Shown here piece by piece: positions 7,575 through 15,814 of a stretch of DNA of 38,627 nucleotides. Both the position numbers and the translations under genes were made by a program. The notes beneath the pieces were generated by a model that made no database searches, was not told the origin of the DNA, and worked only from the letters and a program-made list of their open reading frames with translations. The DNA comes from Acidobacteriaceae bacterium. GTDB taxonomy: Bacteria; Acidobacteriota; Terriglobia; Terriglobales; Acidobacteriaceae. The stretch covers positions 1 through 38,627 of the forward strand of contig JASHQQ010000110.1 of NCBI GenBank assembly GCA_030039035.1. Reading direction: 5' to 3'. Each line of letters opens with the position of its first letter. Positions within the stretch are counted from its first letter, which is position 1.

Positions 7575-8627
7575 ATGATCTACCTCGTGAATCCATCACG
7601 AATCGCCGGCCGACGGAGCGTCCGGGACAGACTCCGACATACTGTCGTATTGGGGCTATGCTCGATCTGCGCCACAGTCGCCTCCGCTGCCCAGCAGCCG
7701 CAAGTCAAGCCCATGGCCGGGCCGCGCGCCACGGCGCTGCAGGTCACCTGGCTCTATATCTCTCCGGATCAGGGCGCGCAAAAGGTCGACAAGGTGCAGA
7801 TCGGCCGCGAGATGGTGGTCGCCGAAAAAAGCGGTCCATGGATCCGCGTTTACGCCAACACCGACGTCCAGGAAGTTCACGATCAGCGCGACGCGCCCCT
7901 TTACGGCAACGACACGCCCCCGCCCATCTCCGGCTGGATGCAGGCCAAAGGGGTGGTCATGGAAACGACTCCGAATGGAGACCAGATTCTGATGGGCGCG
8001 GCGGCCGGCCAGGAAGCGCTCGCCGAAGACCCCAAAGGTCCGGTCAACGCCGCCCAGAGCGCGCGCTTCCTGTATCGCCGGATCGTGGAGATGTTTCCCA
8101 ATTCGCCGCTCGCTCCCGAGGCCGCATGGCGCGCGGCGGACATTCTGTGGCAGCTTCAGAAAAGCGATGCCGCATCGCGGCCATCCGCCAAGGAGCGCGA
8201 TCCTTACATGCGCGATCAGATGGACGAGACGGAGATGAAGCGCATCATCAAGTATTACCCGCACACCCACCAGGCGGATTTCGCCGCCTATGAACTCATC
8301 GACAACAAGCTCTGCGGCGACTGGCAGGGGCAGGCGAAATGCCCCGAGAAGGAATCGGAATATTACGAGAAATTTGCCGACGAGCATCCCGACGGGCCGC
8401 GCACGGCCCAGGCGCTCTACGAAGCGGTTTACCGCCAAGCCGTTCTGCACGATATGTATGCCGATGACAACAACGACAAAAAAGCCGACGATGCCAAAAG
8501 CCGCGCGCATGCGCTGGCCGAGAAGCTCAAGGATCATTTCGCGCAGTCGGAGTATTGCTGGCGGGCGCAGTCGCTGGTGTACAAATTGGATGAAGGCGTC
8601 CCCGTGTACGGCATCGACATGCAGTGA
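7575..8627 (+). CDS. Exported protein with SH3-like N-terminal region
   Basis: About 350 residues. An N-terminal region with a basic start (RSVRDRLRH) and a hydrophobic core (VVLGLCSICATVASA) looks like a signal peptide cut near residue 38. Residues about 50-135 resemble a bacterial SH3-type domain (LQVTWLYISPDQGAQKVDKV, GPWIRVYAN, GWMQAKGVV). The remainder is helical and tetratricopeptide-like (NSPLAPEAAWRAADILWQL, HPDGPRTAQALYEAVYRQAV). The start is uncertain: ATG at 7575 is used, and GTG at 7587 is an alternative. It sits between the ammonia-lyase and undecaprenyl-diphosphatase genes. A cell-wall or envelope role is suggested by the SH3-like domain, not shown. Confidence 0.72.
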   Translation: MIYLVNPSRIAGRRSVRDRLRHTVVLGLCSICATVASAAQQPQVKPMAGPRATALQVTWLYISPDQGAQKVDKVQIGREMVVAEKSGPWIRVYANTDVQEVHDQRDAPLYGNDTPPPISGWMQAKGVVMETTPNGDQILMGAAAGQEALAEDPKGPVNAAQSARFLYRRIVEMFPNSPLAPEAAWRAADILWQLQKSDAASRPSAKERDPYMRDQMDETEMKRIIKYYPHTHQADFAAYELIDNKLCGDWQGQAKCPEKESEYYEKFADEHPDGPRTAQALYEAVYRQAVLHDMYADDNNDKKADDAKSRAHALAEKLKDHFAQSEYCWRAQSLVYKLDEGVPVYGIDMQ

Positions 8628-8761
8628 GCCGCAGGCCGGCTCACGGCTGCCGCAGACTGTGCGACGGGCAAGACATTTCGCCAGATACCACGCGTGGCTG
8701 TTCTCGCCGATCGGATGTGCCCATCGCGCCCCGACGACCGGCATCGCACGCCGGAGGCTGC

Positions 8762-9655
8762 TTGAACGTTTACCTGATCTCTGTCCTGTTGGGAATTGTC
8801 GAAGGCCTGACCGAATTTCTTCCCGTCAGCTCGACGGCGCATCTGCGCATCGCCGAGGCGCTGATGCGGCTCCCCATGGATGACGCGTACTGGAAGATGT
8901 ACACCATCGTCATCCAGCTCGGCGCGATCGTGGCGCTCATTCTGCTCTTCACCGGCCGCATCGTGGGATTCATCCGGACTTTTCCTCGCGGAGAATTGGG
9001 CGACCGCACCTGGATGACCCATCCCATCAGCTTCACGCTCATCGCCTTCGCGGTCACGGCCATTCCGTCGCTGCTGCTGCAGAAGTGGAGCAACAAGCAT
9101 CTGGGCAGCATTGCCGCGATCGCATGGGCCCTGCTCATCGGCGGAATCGCGATGTGGATCATCGACGCGCGCAGCGAGCCGTACGACGCCGCCACCAACC
9201 ACGTGGAGGAGATGAGCCTCGGACAGGCGATCTGGATCGGCTTGTGCCAGACTCTCTCCGCCGTCTTCCCCGGCACTTCGCGGTCGATGTCCACAATCGC
9301 CGCCGGCCAGCTTGTGGGGCTCTCACGGCCGCCCGCACTCGAGTTCAGCTTCCTGCTCTCCATCCCCACGATGGTTGCCGCAACCGGCTGGGACTTCCTG
9401 AAAGAGGTCTACCTGCACAAAGCTGCCGGTCCGGGCCTCACGCCCGGCGCTGCTCCGGTAGGCAACGTGGTTATGAACTCCGAGCGTTGGATCGTGCTGC
9501 TCATCGGGCTCGTCGTCTCGTTCATCGTGGCGCTGGGCGTCGTCGAGTGGTTCCTGGCGTGGGTGCGCAAGCACGGATTTGCCGTTTTCGCCATCTACCG
9601 CATCTTGCTCGGTGGTGCGCTGCTGATCTGGGGGGCAAGGATTGTGGCGGGCTGA
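8762..9655 (+). CDS. uppP: Undecaprenyl-diphosphatase (UppP/BacA)
   Basis: A polytopic inner-membrane enzyme of 297 residues that dephosphorylates undecaprenyl diphosphate to recycle the lipid carrier for peptidoglycan and other wall polymers; loss increases bacitracin sensitivity in known cases. The two signature regions are present: GIVEGLTEFLPVSSTAHL near the N-terminus (usual form SSTGHL, here Gly to Ala) and VFPGTSRSMSTI near residue 165. About eight hydrophobic helices are visible. I start it at the TTG at 8762, which has GGAGG at 8753-8757 (4-base spacing) and puts the hydrophobic helix at residue 1; the upstream codons in the longer frame are not family-like. It lies directly upstream of ftsK. 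Confidence 0.92.
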   Translation: MNVYLISVLLGIVEGLTEFLPVSSTAHLRIAEALMRLPMDDAYWKMYTIVIQLGAIVALILLFTGRIVGFIRTFPRGELGDRTWMTHPISFTLIAFAVTAIPSLLLQKWSNKHLGSIAAIAWALLIGGIAMWIIDARSEPYDAATNHVEEMSLGQAIWIGLCQTLSAVFPGTSRSMSTIAAGQLVGLSRPPALEFSFLLSIPTMVAATGWDFLKEVYLHKAAGPGLTPGAAPVGNVVMNSERWIVLLIGLVVSFIVALGVVEWFLAWVRKHGFAVFAIYRILLGGALLIWGARIVAG

Positions 9656-9846
9656 ATCCGACCCCTGATCCCAGACCCTGGACGCTGGACCCTGCGCACC
9701 TGTTGGACATCCAGGTTCCCCTTTCGCCGTCCCGGCCGAATTCCACCGGATCGGCCACGATAATAGAGACTGCTCCGGGATTCTCCGCCCTCCTACGCGT
9801 CCGCCCGAGTGTCCATTCCGGGCGGCCTGAAGCCGGAGCGCCCGCC
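9656..9846. other. uppP-ftsK intergenic region with degenerate heptamer tract
   Basis: The first 45 bases (about 9658-9702) carry degenerate CCCTGGA-type heptamers (CCCTGATC, CAGACC, CTGGACG, CTGGACC), resembling in reverse complement the GGGATCA/GGGAACA tract at 30135-30194. A GATAAT (9759-9764) lies upstream of ftsK, but no matching -35 is convincing. Confidence 0.35.
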
Positions 9847-12462
9847 ATGAAGCCGATCGTCCTTTCGCCAACACGAAGCCGCCCGCTGAACCTTTTTCTG
9901 GGCGTAATGGTGTTGCTCATTTCGCTTCTCCTGTTTCTGGCGCTGGCCACGTATCATCCTTCCGATCCGTCGCTGAACACGGCGACCTCGCCGGCGGCGC
10001 AACATGCCGTGCGCAACTGGATCGGCCTTCTTGGCGCCTGGCTGGGCGACCTGCTGCTGCAATCGATCGGGTTGACGGCGTTCCTGCTTCCCGTTTGGCT
10101 GGGCGCGCTCGGCTGGGGATGGATGCGCTCCCGTCCCGGCGGCTCGGTGTGGCTGCGCTGGGTGGGGACGGTGCTGGGGCTCACCTTCGTTCCCACCGTC
10201 TTCGCGCTGCTTCCCTGGCATTGGCGCTGGCTTCACATGCTGCCGGTGGAGGGCGTTGCCGGCCTGCTGATGGCCGGCCTGCTCGTCGGCTACATGAACA
10301 TCCAGGGCGCGTGGCTGGTGGCCGGAGTGCTCTCGCTGGCAGGCCTCTACTTCTCGCTGGCGGTGAGCCTGTGGGCGATGAAAGAAACCATCGTCGAGCG
10401 CTGGATTCACTTGCTCGCCTTGCGCGACCGCTGGCGCAACTGGCGCGAAGAACGCGCGGCGGCCAGGGCGGACCTCGATTTCGCCAGTGCACCGCATCCG
10501 GGCGAGGCCGGTCCCGAGTCCGCGGAAACGGAGCTTGTGGAAGAACGCCGCAGTCTCTGGGCGCGTCTCTTCCGGCGCAACCGGGCTGAATCCACGCCGG
10601 CTCCGGATCCCATCGACGAGATTCCCGCGTTTCAGCGAGCCGCCACGCAGCCAAAGCAGGAAGAGATTCCCATTGCGCCCCCGGCACGGCGCAACATCTG
10701 GGAACGCGAGGCGGAGGCGCCGCCAGCGCCGGCGCCCCCGGGGGCCGCTGCTCCGGTTCGCACCGCAGCCATGGAAGCGCGGCTGGAAGCGGCAAGAGCG
10801 GCGGAGCCCAAGCCCGAGCTGCGCCTCGTCGAATCCCGCGCTGCCGGTCCTCGTCCGCCCGAACCGCACGCTTCGCCCGTCCGGCCCGAGTTCGCGCCGG
10901 CATCGTCGCAACCCGCCGGCCAAATCGCTATCCACGATCGCGCCGATGCTGCGGCTCGCACAGCCACCGTCGCTCCCAAGAGCGTCAGCGGATTCAAGCT
11001 GCCGCCGAGCACGCTGCTCAACGCCGGCGAGGGTCCGCAGGCCGTGCGCGAAGACGCTCTGCGCGAAGAGGCCAAGGTGCTCGTGGAGAAATGCGCCGAG
11101 TTCGACGTGCGCGGCCAAGTGGTGCAGATCAATCCCGGCCCCATGGTGACCACCTACGAGTTCAAGCCCGAGGCCGGCGTCAAGTACAGCCGCGTTACGG
11201 GCCTCGCCGACGACCTTTGCCTGGCCATGCGCGCGGAAAGCATCCTCATCGAGCGGATGGCCGGCAAAAGCACGGTCGGCATCCAGGTGCCGAACCACGA
11301 GCGCGAGATCATCCACCTGCGCGACGTGCTCGAATCGGAAACCTTCGCCAAGGCCAGGTCGCGGCTCGCGCTGGCCATGGGCAAGGACATCAACGGCCGC
11401 ATCGTGACGGCGGATCTTGCGTCCATGCCGCACGTGCTCATCGCCGGCTCCACCGGCTCGGGCAAATCGGTCGCCATCAACGCCATGATCATGAGCCTGC
11501 TCTTCCGCACCACGCCGGCGCAGGTGCGGCTCATTCTCGTCGATCCCAAGCGCGTGGAACTGGGCATGTATGAAGGCGTGCCGCATCTGTTTACGCCGAT
11601 CATCACCGAGCCCAAGCTGGCCGCCAACGCCCTGCGCAACGCGGTGCGCGAAATGGAGCGCCGGCTTAAGCTGCTGGCCAGCCGCAGCGTGCGCAACATC
11701 GACCAGTACAACAAGCTCTTTGAAGGCACCATGGGCTCGCTCTTCGACGACAACCCCGACGAGCAGCCGCTGCCCTGCATCGTCATCATCATCGACGAGC
11801 TCGCCGACCTGATGATGCTCGACCGCGCCAACGTCGAGGAATCGATCACGCGCCTGGCGCAGATGGCGCGCGCCGTGGGCATTCACCTCATCCTTGCCAC
11901 ACAGCGGCCGTCGGTCGACGTCATCACCGGCCTCATCAAAGCCAACGTGCCTACGCGCATCAGCTTCCGGCTGGCCACCAAAGTCGACTCGCGCACGATC
12001 CTCGACACCAACGGCGCCGAAGCGCTTCTGGGCCGCGGCGACATGCTCTTCTTGCCTCCCGGCACCAGCCGCTTGATGCGCCTGCACGCGCCTTACGTAA
12101 GCGAGAAAGAAACCGCCGCGGTCGTTGAGTTCTGGAAGCAGCAGGGCGAGGCCGACTACGCCGAAGGCTTCCTCGAGGCGCCGAAGGAAGAGCGCGTGGC
12201 CATGGAAGGCGCGGCCAACGACGACGAAGACGAGAACGACCCGATGTTCGACGATGCCGTGCGCCTGGTCTTCGAGTTCGGCAAGGCGTCCACGTCGCTG
12301 CTGCAGCGGCGGCTGCGCATCGGCTACGGCCGGGCGGCGCATTTGATCGATTTGATGGAGCGCGACGGCCTGGTCGGCCCCGCCGACGGCTCCCGCCCCC
12401 GCGAGCTGCTCAAAGCCCCCGGCTGGCTGCATGAGGTGGCGATGAGCAACGAGATGGAGTGA
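9847..12462 (+). CDS. ftsK: DNA translocase FtsK
   Basis: An 871-residue septal DNA pump for chromosome segregation and dimer resolution at division. Residues about 15-170 hold the membrane-anchoring helices. About 175-400 is a proline/alanine-rich linker. The FtsK alpha and beta motor domains follow: PGPMVTTYEFKPEAGVKYSRV near 428-450, Walker A GSTGSGKS near 535, VDPKRVELGMYEGVPHL, and Walker B IIIIDELADLMM near 640. LATQRPSVDVITGLIKANVP and GRGDMLFLPPG mark the C-terminal part of the motor. The gamma domain that reads KOPS sites is at the end (YGRAAHLIDLMERDGLVGP). I start it at ATG 9847, since the upstream frame is not family-like. The linker is long and the rest is complete. Confidence 0.96.
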   Translation: MKPIVLSPTRSRPLNLFLGVMVLLISLLLFLALATYHPSDPSLNTATSPAAQHAVRNWIGLLGAWLGDLLLQSIGLTAFLLPVWLGALGWGWMRSRPGGSVWLRWVGTVLGLTFVPTVFALLPWHWRWLHMLPVEGVAGLLMAGLLVGYMNIQGAWLVAGVLSLAGLYFSLAVSLWAMKETIVERWIHLLALRDRWRNWREERAAARADLDFASAPHPGEAGPESAETELVEERRSLWARLFRRNRAESTPAPDPIDEIPAFQRAATQPKQEEIPIAPPARRNIWEREAEAPPAPAPPGAAAPVRTAAMEARLEAARAAEPKPELRLVESRAAGPRPPEPHASPVRPEFAPASSQPAGQIAIHDRADAAARTATVAPKSVSGFKLPPSTLLNAGEGPQAVREDALREEAKVLVEKCAEFDVRGQVVQINPGPMVTTYEFKPEAGVKYSRVTGLADDLCLAMRAESILIERMAGKSTVGIQVPNHEREIIHLRDVLESETFAKARSRLALAMGKDINGRIVTADLASMPHVLIAGSTGSGKSVAINAMIMSLLFRTTPAQVRLILVDPKRVELGMYEGVPHLFTPIITEPKLAANALRNAVREMERRLKLLASRSVRNIDQYNKLFEGTMGSLFDDNPDEQPLPCIVIIIDELADLMMLDRANVEESITRLAQMARAVGIHLILATQRPSVDVITGLIKANVPTRISFRLATKVDSRTILDTNGAEALLGRGDMLFLPPGTSRLMRLHAPYVSEKETAAVVEFWKQQGEADYAEGFLEAPKEERVAMEGAANDDEDENDPMFDDAVRLVFEFGKASTSLLQRRLRIGYGRAAHLIDLMERDGLVGPADGSRPRELLKAPGWLHEVAMSNEME

Positions 12463-12467
12463 GAGGC

Positions 12468-12767
12468 CTAAGGCTCGAAGAGGCGCTCCACTTCGCGCCG
12501 GCCATGCACCACGCGGAAAATCGATACATCATTGCCTTCAACGCAATACACGACAATGTATTCTCCCACCGGAAAGCTGCGCAGACCTTTCCCCAGCTCA
12601 CGATCGCGGGCACGGCCCGCATGAGGAAAGCGGGCAAGGAAAAGGAATCGATCGGTAATGGAGTCGATCAGGCGAGAAGCGACCTCCATGCTGCCGCTTT
12701 GCTTGGCGACGTACAGCCATATTTCATCGAGATCGCTCTCAGCCTGCGGCGAAACGACGTGCGCCAT
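12468..12767 (-). CDS. ParE/RelE-family toxin
   Basis: A 99-residue RelE/ParE-superfamily toxin. It starts HVVSPQAESDLDEIWLYVA, then ITDRFLFLARFPHAGRARDREL, and ends RSFPVGEYIVVYCVEGNDVSIFRVVHGRRE, the family core order (helix, helix, strands). Members either poison gyrase (ParE) or cleave ribosome-bound mRNA (RelE); this looks more ParE-like from the 'FPVGEYIVVY' and 'VVHGRR' ending, but the choice is not secure. The antitoxin stop and toxin start overlap (TAATG), as is usual for such modules. Its 3' end faces the ftsK 3' end. Confidence 0.9.
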   Translation of the reverse strand: MAHVVSPQAESDLDEIWLYVAKQSGSMEVASRLIDSITDRFLFLARFPHAGRARDRELGKGLRSFPVGEYIVVYCVEGNDVSIFRVVHGRREVERLFEP

Positions 12768-13048
12768 TATTGCAAGTGCGCGAGTTCGGCAAGGAGGCGG
12801 TCGCGTCCGCGGGCCTTTACGTCAGCGGCAAGTTCCTCCATGGATTCGGGAGTAATCACGCGTCCTTCGCCTCGGGCCAAGGCGGCACGGGCGTCCTCAA
12901 TCGTCGCCAGGAATTCTGCTCTCTTTCGCTCACGTTCTTCCCAAAGCGCAAGCGCCTCGGTCACTGCCTCTTCCTCGCCGCGCAGCCGTCCTTCCTCGAC
13001 GGCTCGGCGTGCAAAGGCAATCTGGTCGGGTGTGAGATCGACTTCCAT
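12767..13048 (-). CDS. ParD/CopG-type antitoxin
   Basis: A 93-residue antitoxin. The N-terminus (MEVDLTPDQIAFARRAVEEGR) fits a ribbon-helix-helix DNA-binding segment, followed by a charged helix (LALWEERERKRAEFLATIEDARAAL) and the toxin-binding tail (VITPESMEELAADVKARGRDRLL). It overlaps the toxin gene by one base. By family it neutralises the toxin and represses its own operon. A 12-base palindrome lies 25 bases upstream of its start and is the natural candidate operator. Confidence 0.88.
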   Translation of the reverse strand: MEVDLTPDQIAFARRAVEEGRLRGEEEAVTEALALWEERERKRAEFLATIEDARAALARGEGRVITPESMEELAADVKARGRDRLLAELAHLQ

Positions 13049-13066
13049 CGATGCGACTCCGACCCC

Positions 13067-13084
13067 AGATTACTTCAACTGAAG
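13067..13084 (-). promoter_or_regulatory. Candidate parD operator and promoter
   Basis: CTTCA-AC-TGAAG at 13073-13084 is a palindrome 25 bases upstream of the antitoxin ATG (13048). On the minus strand it falls in the spacer just before a TAATCT (13072-13067) that could be a -10, with ATGACT as a weak -35 about 18 bases further upstream. This is the layout expected for autoregulation by ParD; promoter boxes are weak matches. Confidence 0.42.
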
Positions 13085-13147
13085 CAGAGAAGTCATCGCC
13101 TGGCTCTGCGGTCGACTGAAATCGATCTTGCTGGCGATCTTGTTCTT

Positions 13148-13190
13148 TTTACTTTACAAAAAGTCGCTTATAGATTACATTTTTGATAAA
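13148..13190 (+). promoter_or_regulatory. AT-rich promoter/operator region of the membrane protein-XRE operon
   Basis: A striking AT-rich island in otherwise GC-rich DNA. It holds TTTACA at 13154-13159 and TTACAT at 13176-13181 (16-base spacing), usable as -35/-10, and the short inverted repeat CAAAAA (13158-13163) / TTTTTG (13181-13186). Its position upstream of the first gene makes it the likely promoter, perhaps bound by the XRE protein encoded downstream (inference). Confidence 0.4.
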
Positions 13191-13220
13191 TCGCCCCCGG
13201 CATCCTGAAAGGCAGGCCCG

Positions 13221-13604
13221 ATGCCCAAACCCAACCGAATCTGGCTGGCGGTCGTGATCGTCGCTTTGATCGCGATTGCCATCGATTTCGCGGCGACGAT
13301 CCTGCTGCGAAACCCGGCCCTGAGCCAGGCGGCCCGCATTACCGTCGCGCTGATTCCGCTGCCCGGAGATATTGTGCTCATTGTCCTTGTGATCATTGGT
13401 GTCCGGCAGCTCGACGAGTTCCAGCGACACGTCCAGCTTGAAGCCGTCACCATCGCGTTCCTGGCCAGCGGTGTCGCGGTATTCGTCTATGGCTACCTCG
13501 AAAAGGCGCACGCTGTGGGCCAGCTCAGCGCCGGACTGGTGTGGGCGTTCATGCTCGTCTTTTACGCGATCGGATACTTCGTCGCCGCGAGCCACTACAA
13601 ATGA
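13221..13604 (+). CDS. Small membrane protein upstream of XRE regulator
   Basis: A 127-residue protein with four predicted membrane helices: WLAVVIVALIAIAIDFAAT (about 7-28), ITVALIPLPGDIVLIVLVII (about 40-62), VTIAFLASGVAVFVYGYL (about 75-92) and GLVWAFMLVFYAIGYFVAA (about 105-123). A cytoplasmic turn RQLDEFQRHVQLE lies between helices 2 and 3. Its stop TGA overlaps the ATG of the XRE regulator (ATGA), so the two are translationally coupled. Pairs of a small polytopic membrane protein and a short XRE protein of the 'SRQAIVAIENGKY' type are widespread; their job is unclear. No function is assigned. Confidence 0.75.
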   Translation: MPKPNRIWLAVVIVALIAIAIDFAATILLRNPALSQAARITVALIPLPGDIVLIVLVIIGVRQLDEFQRHVQLEAVTIAFLASGVAVFVYGYLEKAHAVGQLSAGLVWAFMLVFYAIGYFVAASHYK

Positions 13605-13807
13605 CCAACCGGATCCGTGTCTTGCGCGCGGAAAGAGACTGGACGCAAGCCGAACTGGCCGCCAGGATCGGGGTTTCGCGGCAGGCAATCGTCGCGATTG
13701 AAAACGGCAAATACGAGCCTGCGCTGGGGCTCGCCTTCAGAATCGCGCGGGCTTTCGGGAAAAACATCGAAGAAGTCTTCCTCTGGGAAGGCCAACCACC
13801 GCAATGA
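13601..13807 (+). CDS. XRE-family (Cro/CI) transcriptional regulator, short form
   Basis: A 68-residue protein that is essentially one HTH_XRE domain: RIRVLRAERDWTQAELAARI, then GVSRQAIVAIENGKYEPALGLAFRIARAFG, followed by a short tail NIEEVFLWEG. It is the widespread 'SRQTINAIENGKY' subgroup, usually next to a membrane protein, as here. The ATG at 13601 overlaps the preceding gene's stop and fits the domain start exactly; longer upstream starts are not supported. It may regulate its own operon from the AT-rich region at 13148-13190. Confidence 0.92.
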   Translation: MTNRIRVLRAERDWTQAELAARIGVSRQAIVAIENGKYEPALGLAFRIARAFGKNIEEVFLWEGQPPQ

Positions 13808-13823
13808 ACCAGCGAGGTGCATT

Positions 13824-14228
13824 ATGCTCGGCAAGGCTCAGATCGTCCGGCTCGTCGCGCTTGGCGCGGCGCTGTGGTTTCTGGTCGCCCTCGATATCCG
13901 CTTGCGGCCGGGTGCGATTCTCGACCCGGTAAGGGGAACCATTTCGTTTCTCACCGCGCCCATCGCCGGATGGCTCAGCGTGCTGTTATGCCGCTGGGTC
14001 GGCAGGCTGTCGGTTCATCAGCTTCTGGCGGGAGTGACGCTGGTCGGTGCGGTCGCCATGATGCTGGACGGCGCCGCGTTGCGCTGGTTCTCGGGCCTCT
14101 ATGGCTTCAACGAAAGAGCGCTGCGTCTCAGCGCCGCGTGGCTGCTATGGGGCTATGGAGTGGCCTTTGCGGTCGTGCTCCTCTGGGACGAGCGGTCGCG
14201 GCGCCAGTCCCTGCGATCCGGCGCGTGA
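13824..14228 (+). CDS. Polytopic membrane protein, DUF5367-like (tentative)
   Basis: A 134-residue protein with four hydrophobic segments: IVRLVALGAALWFLVALDI, TISFLTAPIAGWLSVLL, LLAGVTLVGAVAMMLDGAAL and AAWLLWGYGVAFAVVLL, ending in a basic tail. The overall pattern, including the 'DGAALRWFSGLYG' turn before the last helix, resembles small membrane proteins such as DUF5367, but I recognise this only loosely. It follows the XRE gene by 16 bases and is likely its operon partner. Start ATG 13824 is preceded by GCGAGG a few bases upstream. Confidence 0.7.
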   Translation: MLGKAQIVRLVALGAALWFLVALDIRLRPGAILDPVRGTISFLTAPIAGWLSVLLCRWVGRLSVHQLLAGVTLVGAVAMMLDGAALRWFSGLYGFNERALRLSAAWLLWGYGVAFAVVLLWDERSRRQSLRSGA

Positions 14229-14274
14229 ACGCTTCGAACGGTGCTTGCGTCTTCCATCGCAGGAGCGTGGCCGG

Positions 14275-15624
14275 ATGAAGAGCGCCCTTGCCTTGTGGCT
14301 CATGAGCTGCGCCACGCTTGCTGCGCAGAATCCCTTCCCGGCGCCGCCCACCGCCCTGCCCAGCCACCCCTTTTTCATCAAGCACACCTGGATCATTGGC
14401 GGAGAGGGCGACTGGGATTACCTGACGATGGATTCCAAAGCCGGGCGGCTTTACATCGCGCACGGCGCCGAAGTGCAGGTGGTCGACATCGAGGCCGGCA
14501 GCCTGGCCGGCGTGGTGAAGGGGTTGCAACAGGCGCATTCGGTCGCGCTCGACGAGACCGGCGAGTTCGGCTACGTGAGCGACGGCAAGGCCGACGACAT
14601 CAAGATTTTCGACCGGCGGACCCTCGAAGCGACGGCTGCAATTTCCCTCGATTCCAGCCCACGGGCGCTCGTCTTCGAGCCGCAGACCGGGCTGCTTCTT
14701 GCCGTCAGCGCGGGTCCGGCCGGCGCGCCGCCGCCGACCGCCGACGCCGATGCGCTTCGGCGATACGCAACGCAGCAATGGGCCGATGCACAGCGCGAAG
14801 CATTTGTCGCTTCCGGCGGCGCAAGGCCGCACGAACCCGCGAAAAATCCGTGCGCATTTTATACGCGTCGCCCCGGCCCCGTTCCCGACTGGGAATCCAA
14901 CCTGTTCCTCGCGGATCCTGAAGCTCGAAACGTCGCCGCCGAGATGCGGATTTGCGGTTATGCGGGTTTTGCCGCGGCCGATGGCGACGGCAACCTCTAT
15001 GCGGCGCTGGTCAACCGCGACGAGATCCTGCGCATCGATGCCGCATCCGTCCTCAACCTTGCCCAGGCGGCGCGGCAGGGCAAGACGTCTTCCGATCTTG
15101 TCCGTCTGCACGGTACGGTCACGAGCGGTACGCTGCACCTCGACTGGCGCGACGGGAACCAATTCGAGGGTCTTGCCAGGATGCGTATCGGCCCGGCGTG
15201 CCATACCCCACGCGCGCTGGCGATCGACCGCAAGGACCATCGCGTGTTCGTTGCCTGCAACAACCTCGAGATGGCCGTGCTGAATGCCTCCAGCGGCCAA
15301 GTGGTGACCACGCTGCCCATCGGTCCCGGACCCGAGGCGGTAGGCTACGACCCCGATCGCGATCTCATCTTTGTCGCCAACGGCGGCAGCGATGGCAGCC
15401 TCACGATCATTCGCCGCGACGCAACCGACAGCTACGATGTGGTCCAGACGCTGCCCACGCGCCAGCAGGCGCGAACTTTGGCCGTCAACTCGTCGACCGG
15501 TCAGGTCTATCTGGTCACGGTACTCCAGGTCGCCAGGCTCGGGCCGCCGCCGCGCAACGGCATCGGCACCCTGAAGCTGACGCCGCAGGACTCCAGTTTT
15601 CAGGTGCTCGTCGTGGGGAACTGA
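14275..15624 (+). CDS. Exported YncE-like beta-propeller protein
   Basis: A 449-residue exported protein. It has a signal peptide near 1-17 (SALALWLMSCATLAAQ), then WD-like/YncE-type blades with recurrent turns: GDWDYLTMDSKAGRLYIAHG, VVDIEAGSLAGVVKGLQQAHSV, GYVSDGKADDIKIFDRRTLE, later ALAIDRKDHRVFVACNN and AVGYDPDRDLIFVANGG. The spacing of 'xxxhxDxxxxxhahh' blades is that of seven-bladed periplasmic propellers, often of unknown ligand. Residues about 195-290 break the repeat and may be an insertion. It follows the small membrane operon by 46 bases. Confidence 0.85.
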   Translation: MKSALALWLMSCATLAAQNPFPAPPTALPSHPFFIKHTWIIGGEGDWDYLTMDSKAGRLYIAHGAEVQVVDIEAGSLAGVVKGLQQAHSVALDETGEFGYVSDGKADDIKIFDRRTLEATAAISLDSSPRALVFEPQTGLLLAVSAGPAGAPPPTADADALRRYATQQWADAQREAFVASGGARPHEPAKNPCAFYTRRPGPVPDWESNLFLADPEARNVAAEMRICGYAGFAAADGDGNLYAALVNRDEILRIDAASVLNLAQAARQGKTSSDLVRLHGTVTSGTLHLDWRDGNQFEGLARMRIGPACHTPRALAIDRKDHRVFVACNNLEMAVLNASSGQVVTTLPIGPGPEAVGYDPDRDLIFVANGGSDGSLTIIRRDATDSYDVVQTLPTRQQARTLAVNSSTGQVYLVTVLQVARLGPPPRNGIGTLKLTPQDSSFQVLVVGN

Positions 15625-15740
15625 ACCGGGGGACCGTCCATGGTTCGCGGCGCCAAATCCCGCCCGATTCCAGCGCGGAAATGGCGCAGTTGACCGGTTC
15701 CCGAAGTTCCATGCGGCATTTTGGGTTTGGTTCAAGGTGG

Positions 15741-15760
15741 CTTTTTCCTGAGGAAAAAAG
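15741..15760. other. Palindrome upstream of receiver-Hpt gene
   Basis: TTTTTC-CTGA-GGAAAAA lies in the 190-base gap before the receiver-Hpt gene, within CTTTTTCCTGAGGAAAAAAG. The stem is AT-rich with a four-base loop, so it could be a weak bidirectional terminator or an operator. A TACACT at 15785-15790, 25 bases before the ATG, is a possible -10 box. Confidence 0.4.
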
Positions 15761-15814
15761 CGACCTGGCAGCCTTGCTTCGCCCTACACTATTCCGGGAA
15801 CCGGTGTAGAGGGA

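Noticed and set aside
9793..12432. An 879-codon open frame on the minus strand opposite ftsK
   Set aside because: It is a GC-rich shadow frame of FtsK with His/Arg/Ala-rich composition and no domain; the plus frame has full FtsK motifs.
15766..15779. TGGCA...TTGC resembling a sigma-54 -24/-12 promoter before the receiver-Hpt gene
   Set aside because: The GG and GC elements are 9 bases apart instead of the required 12.
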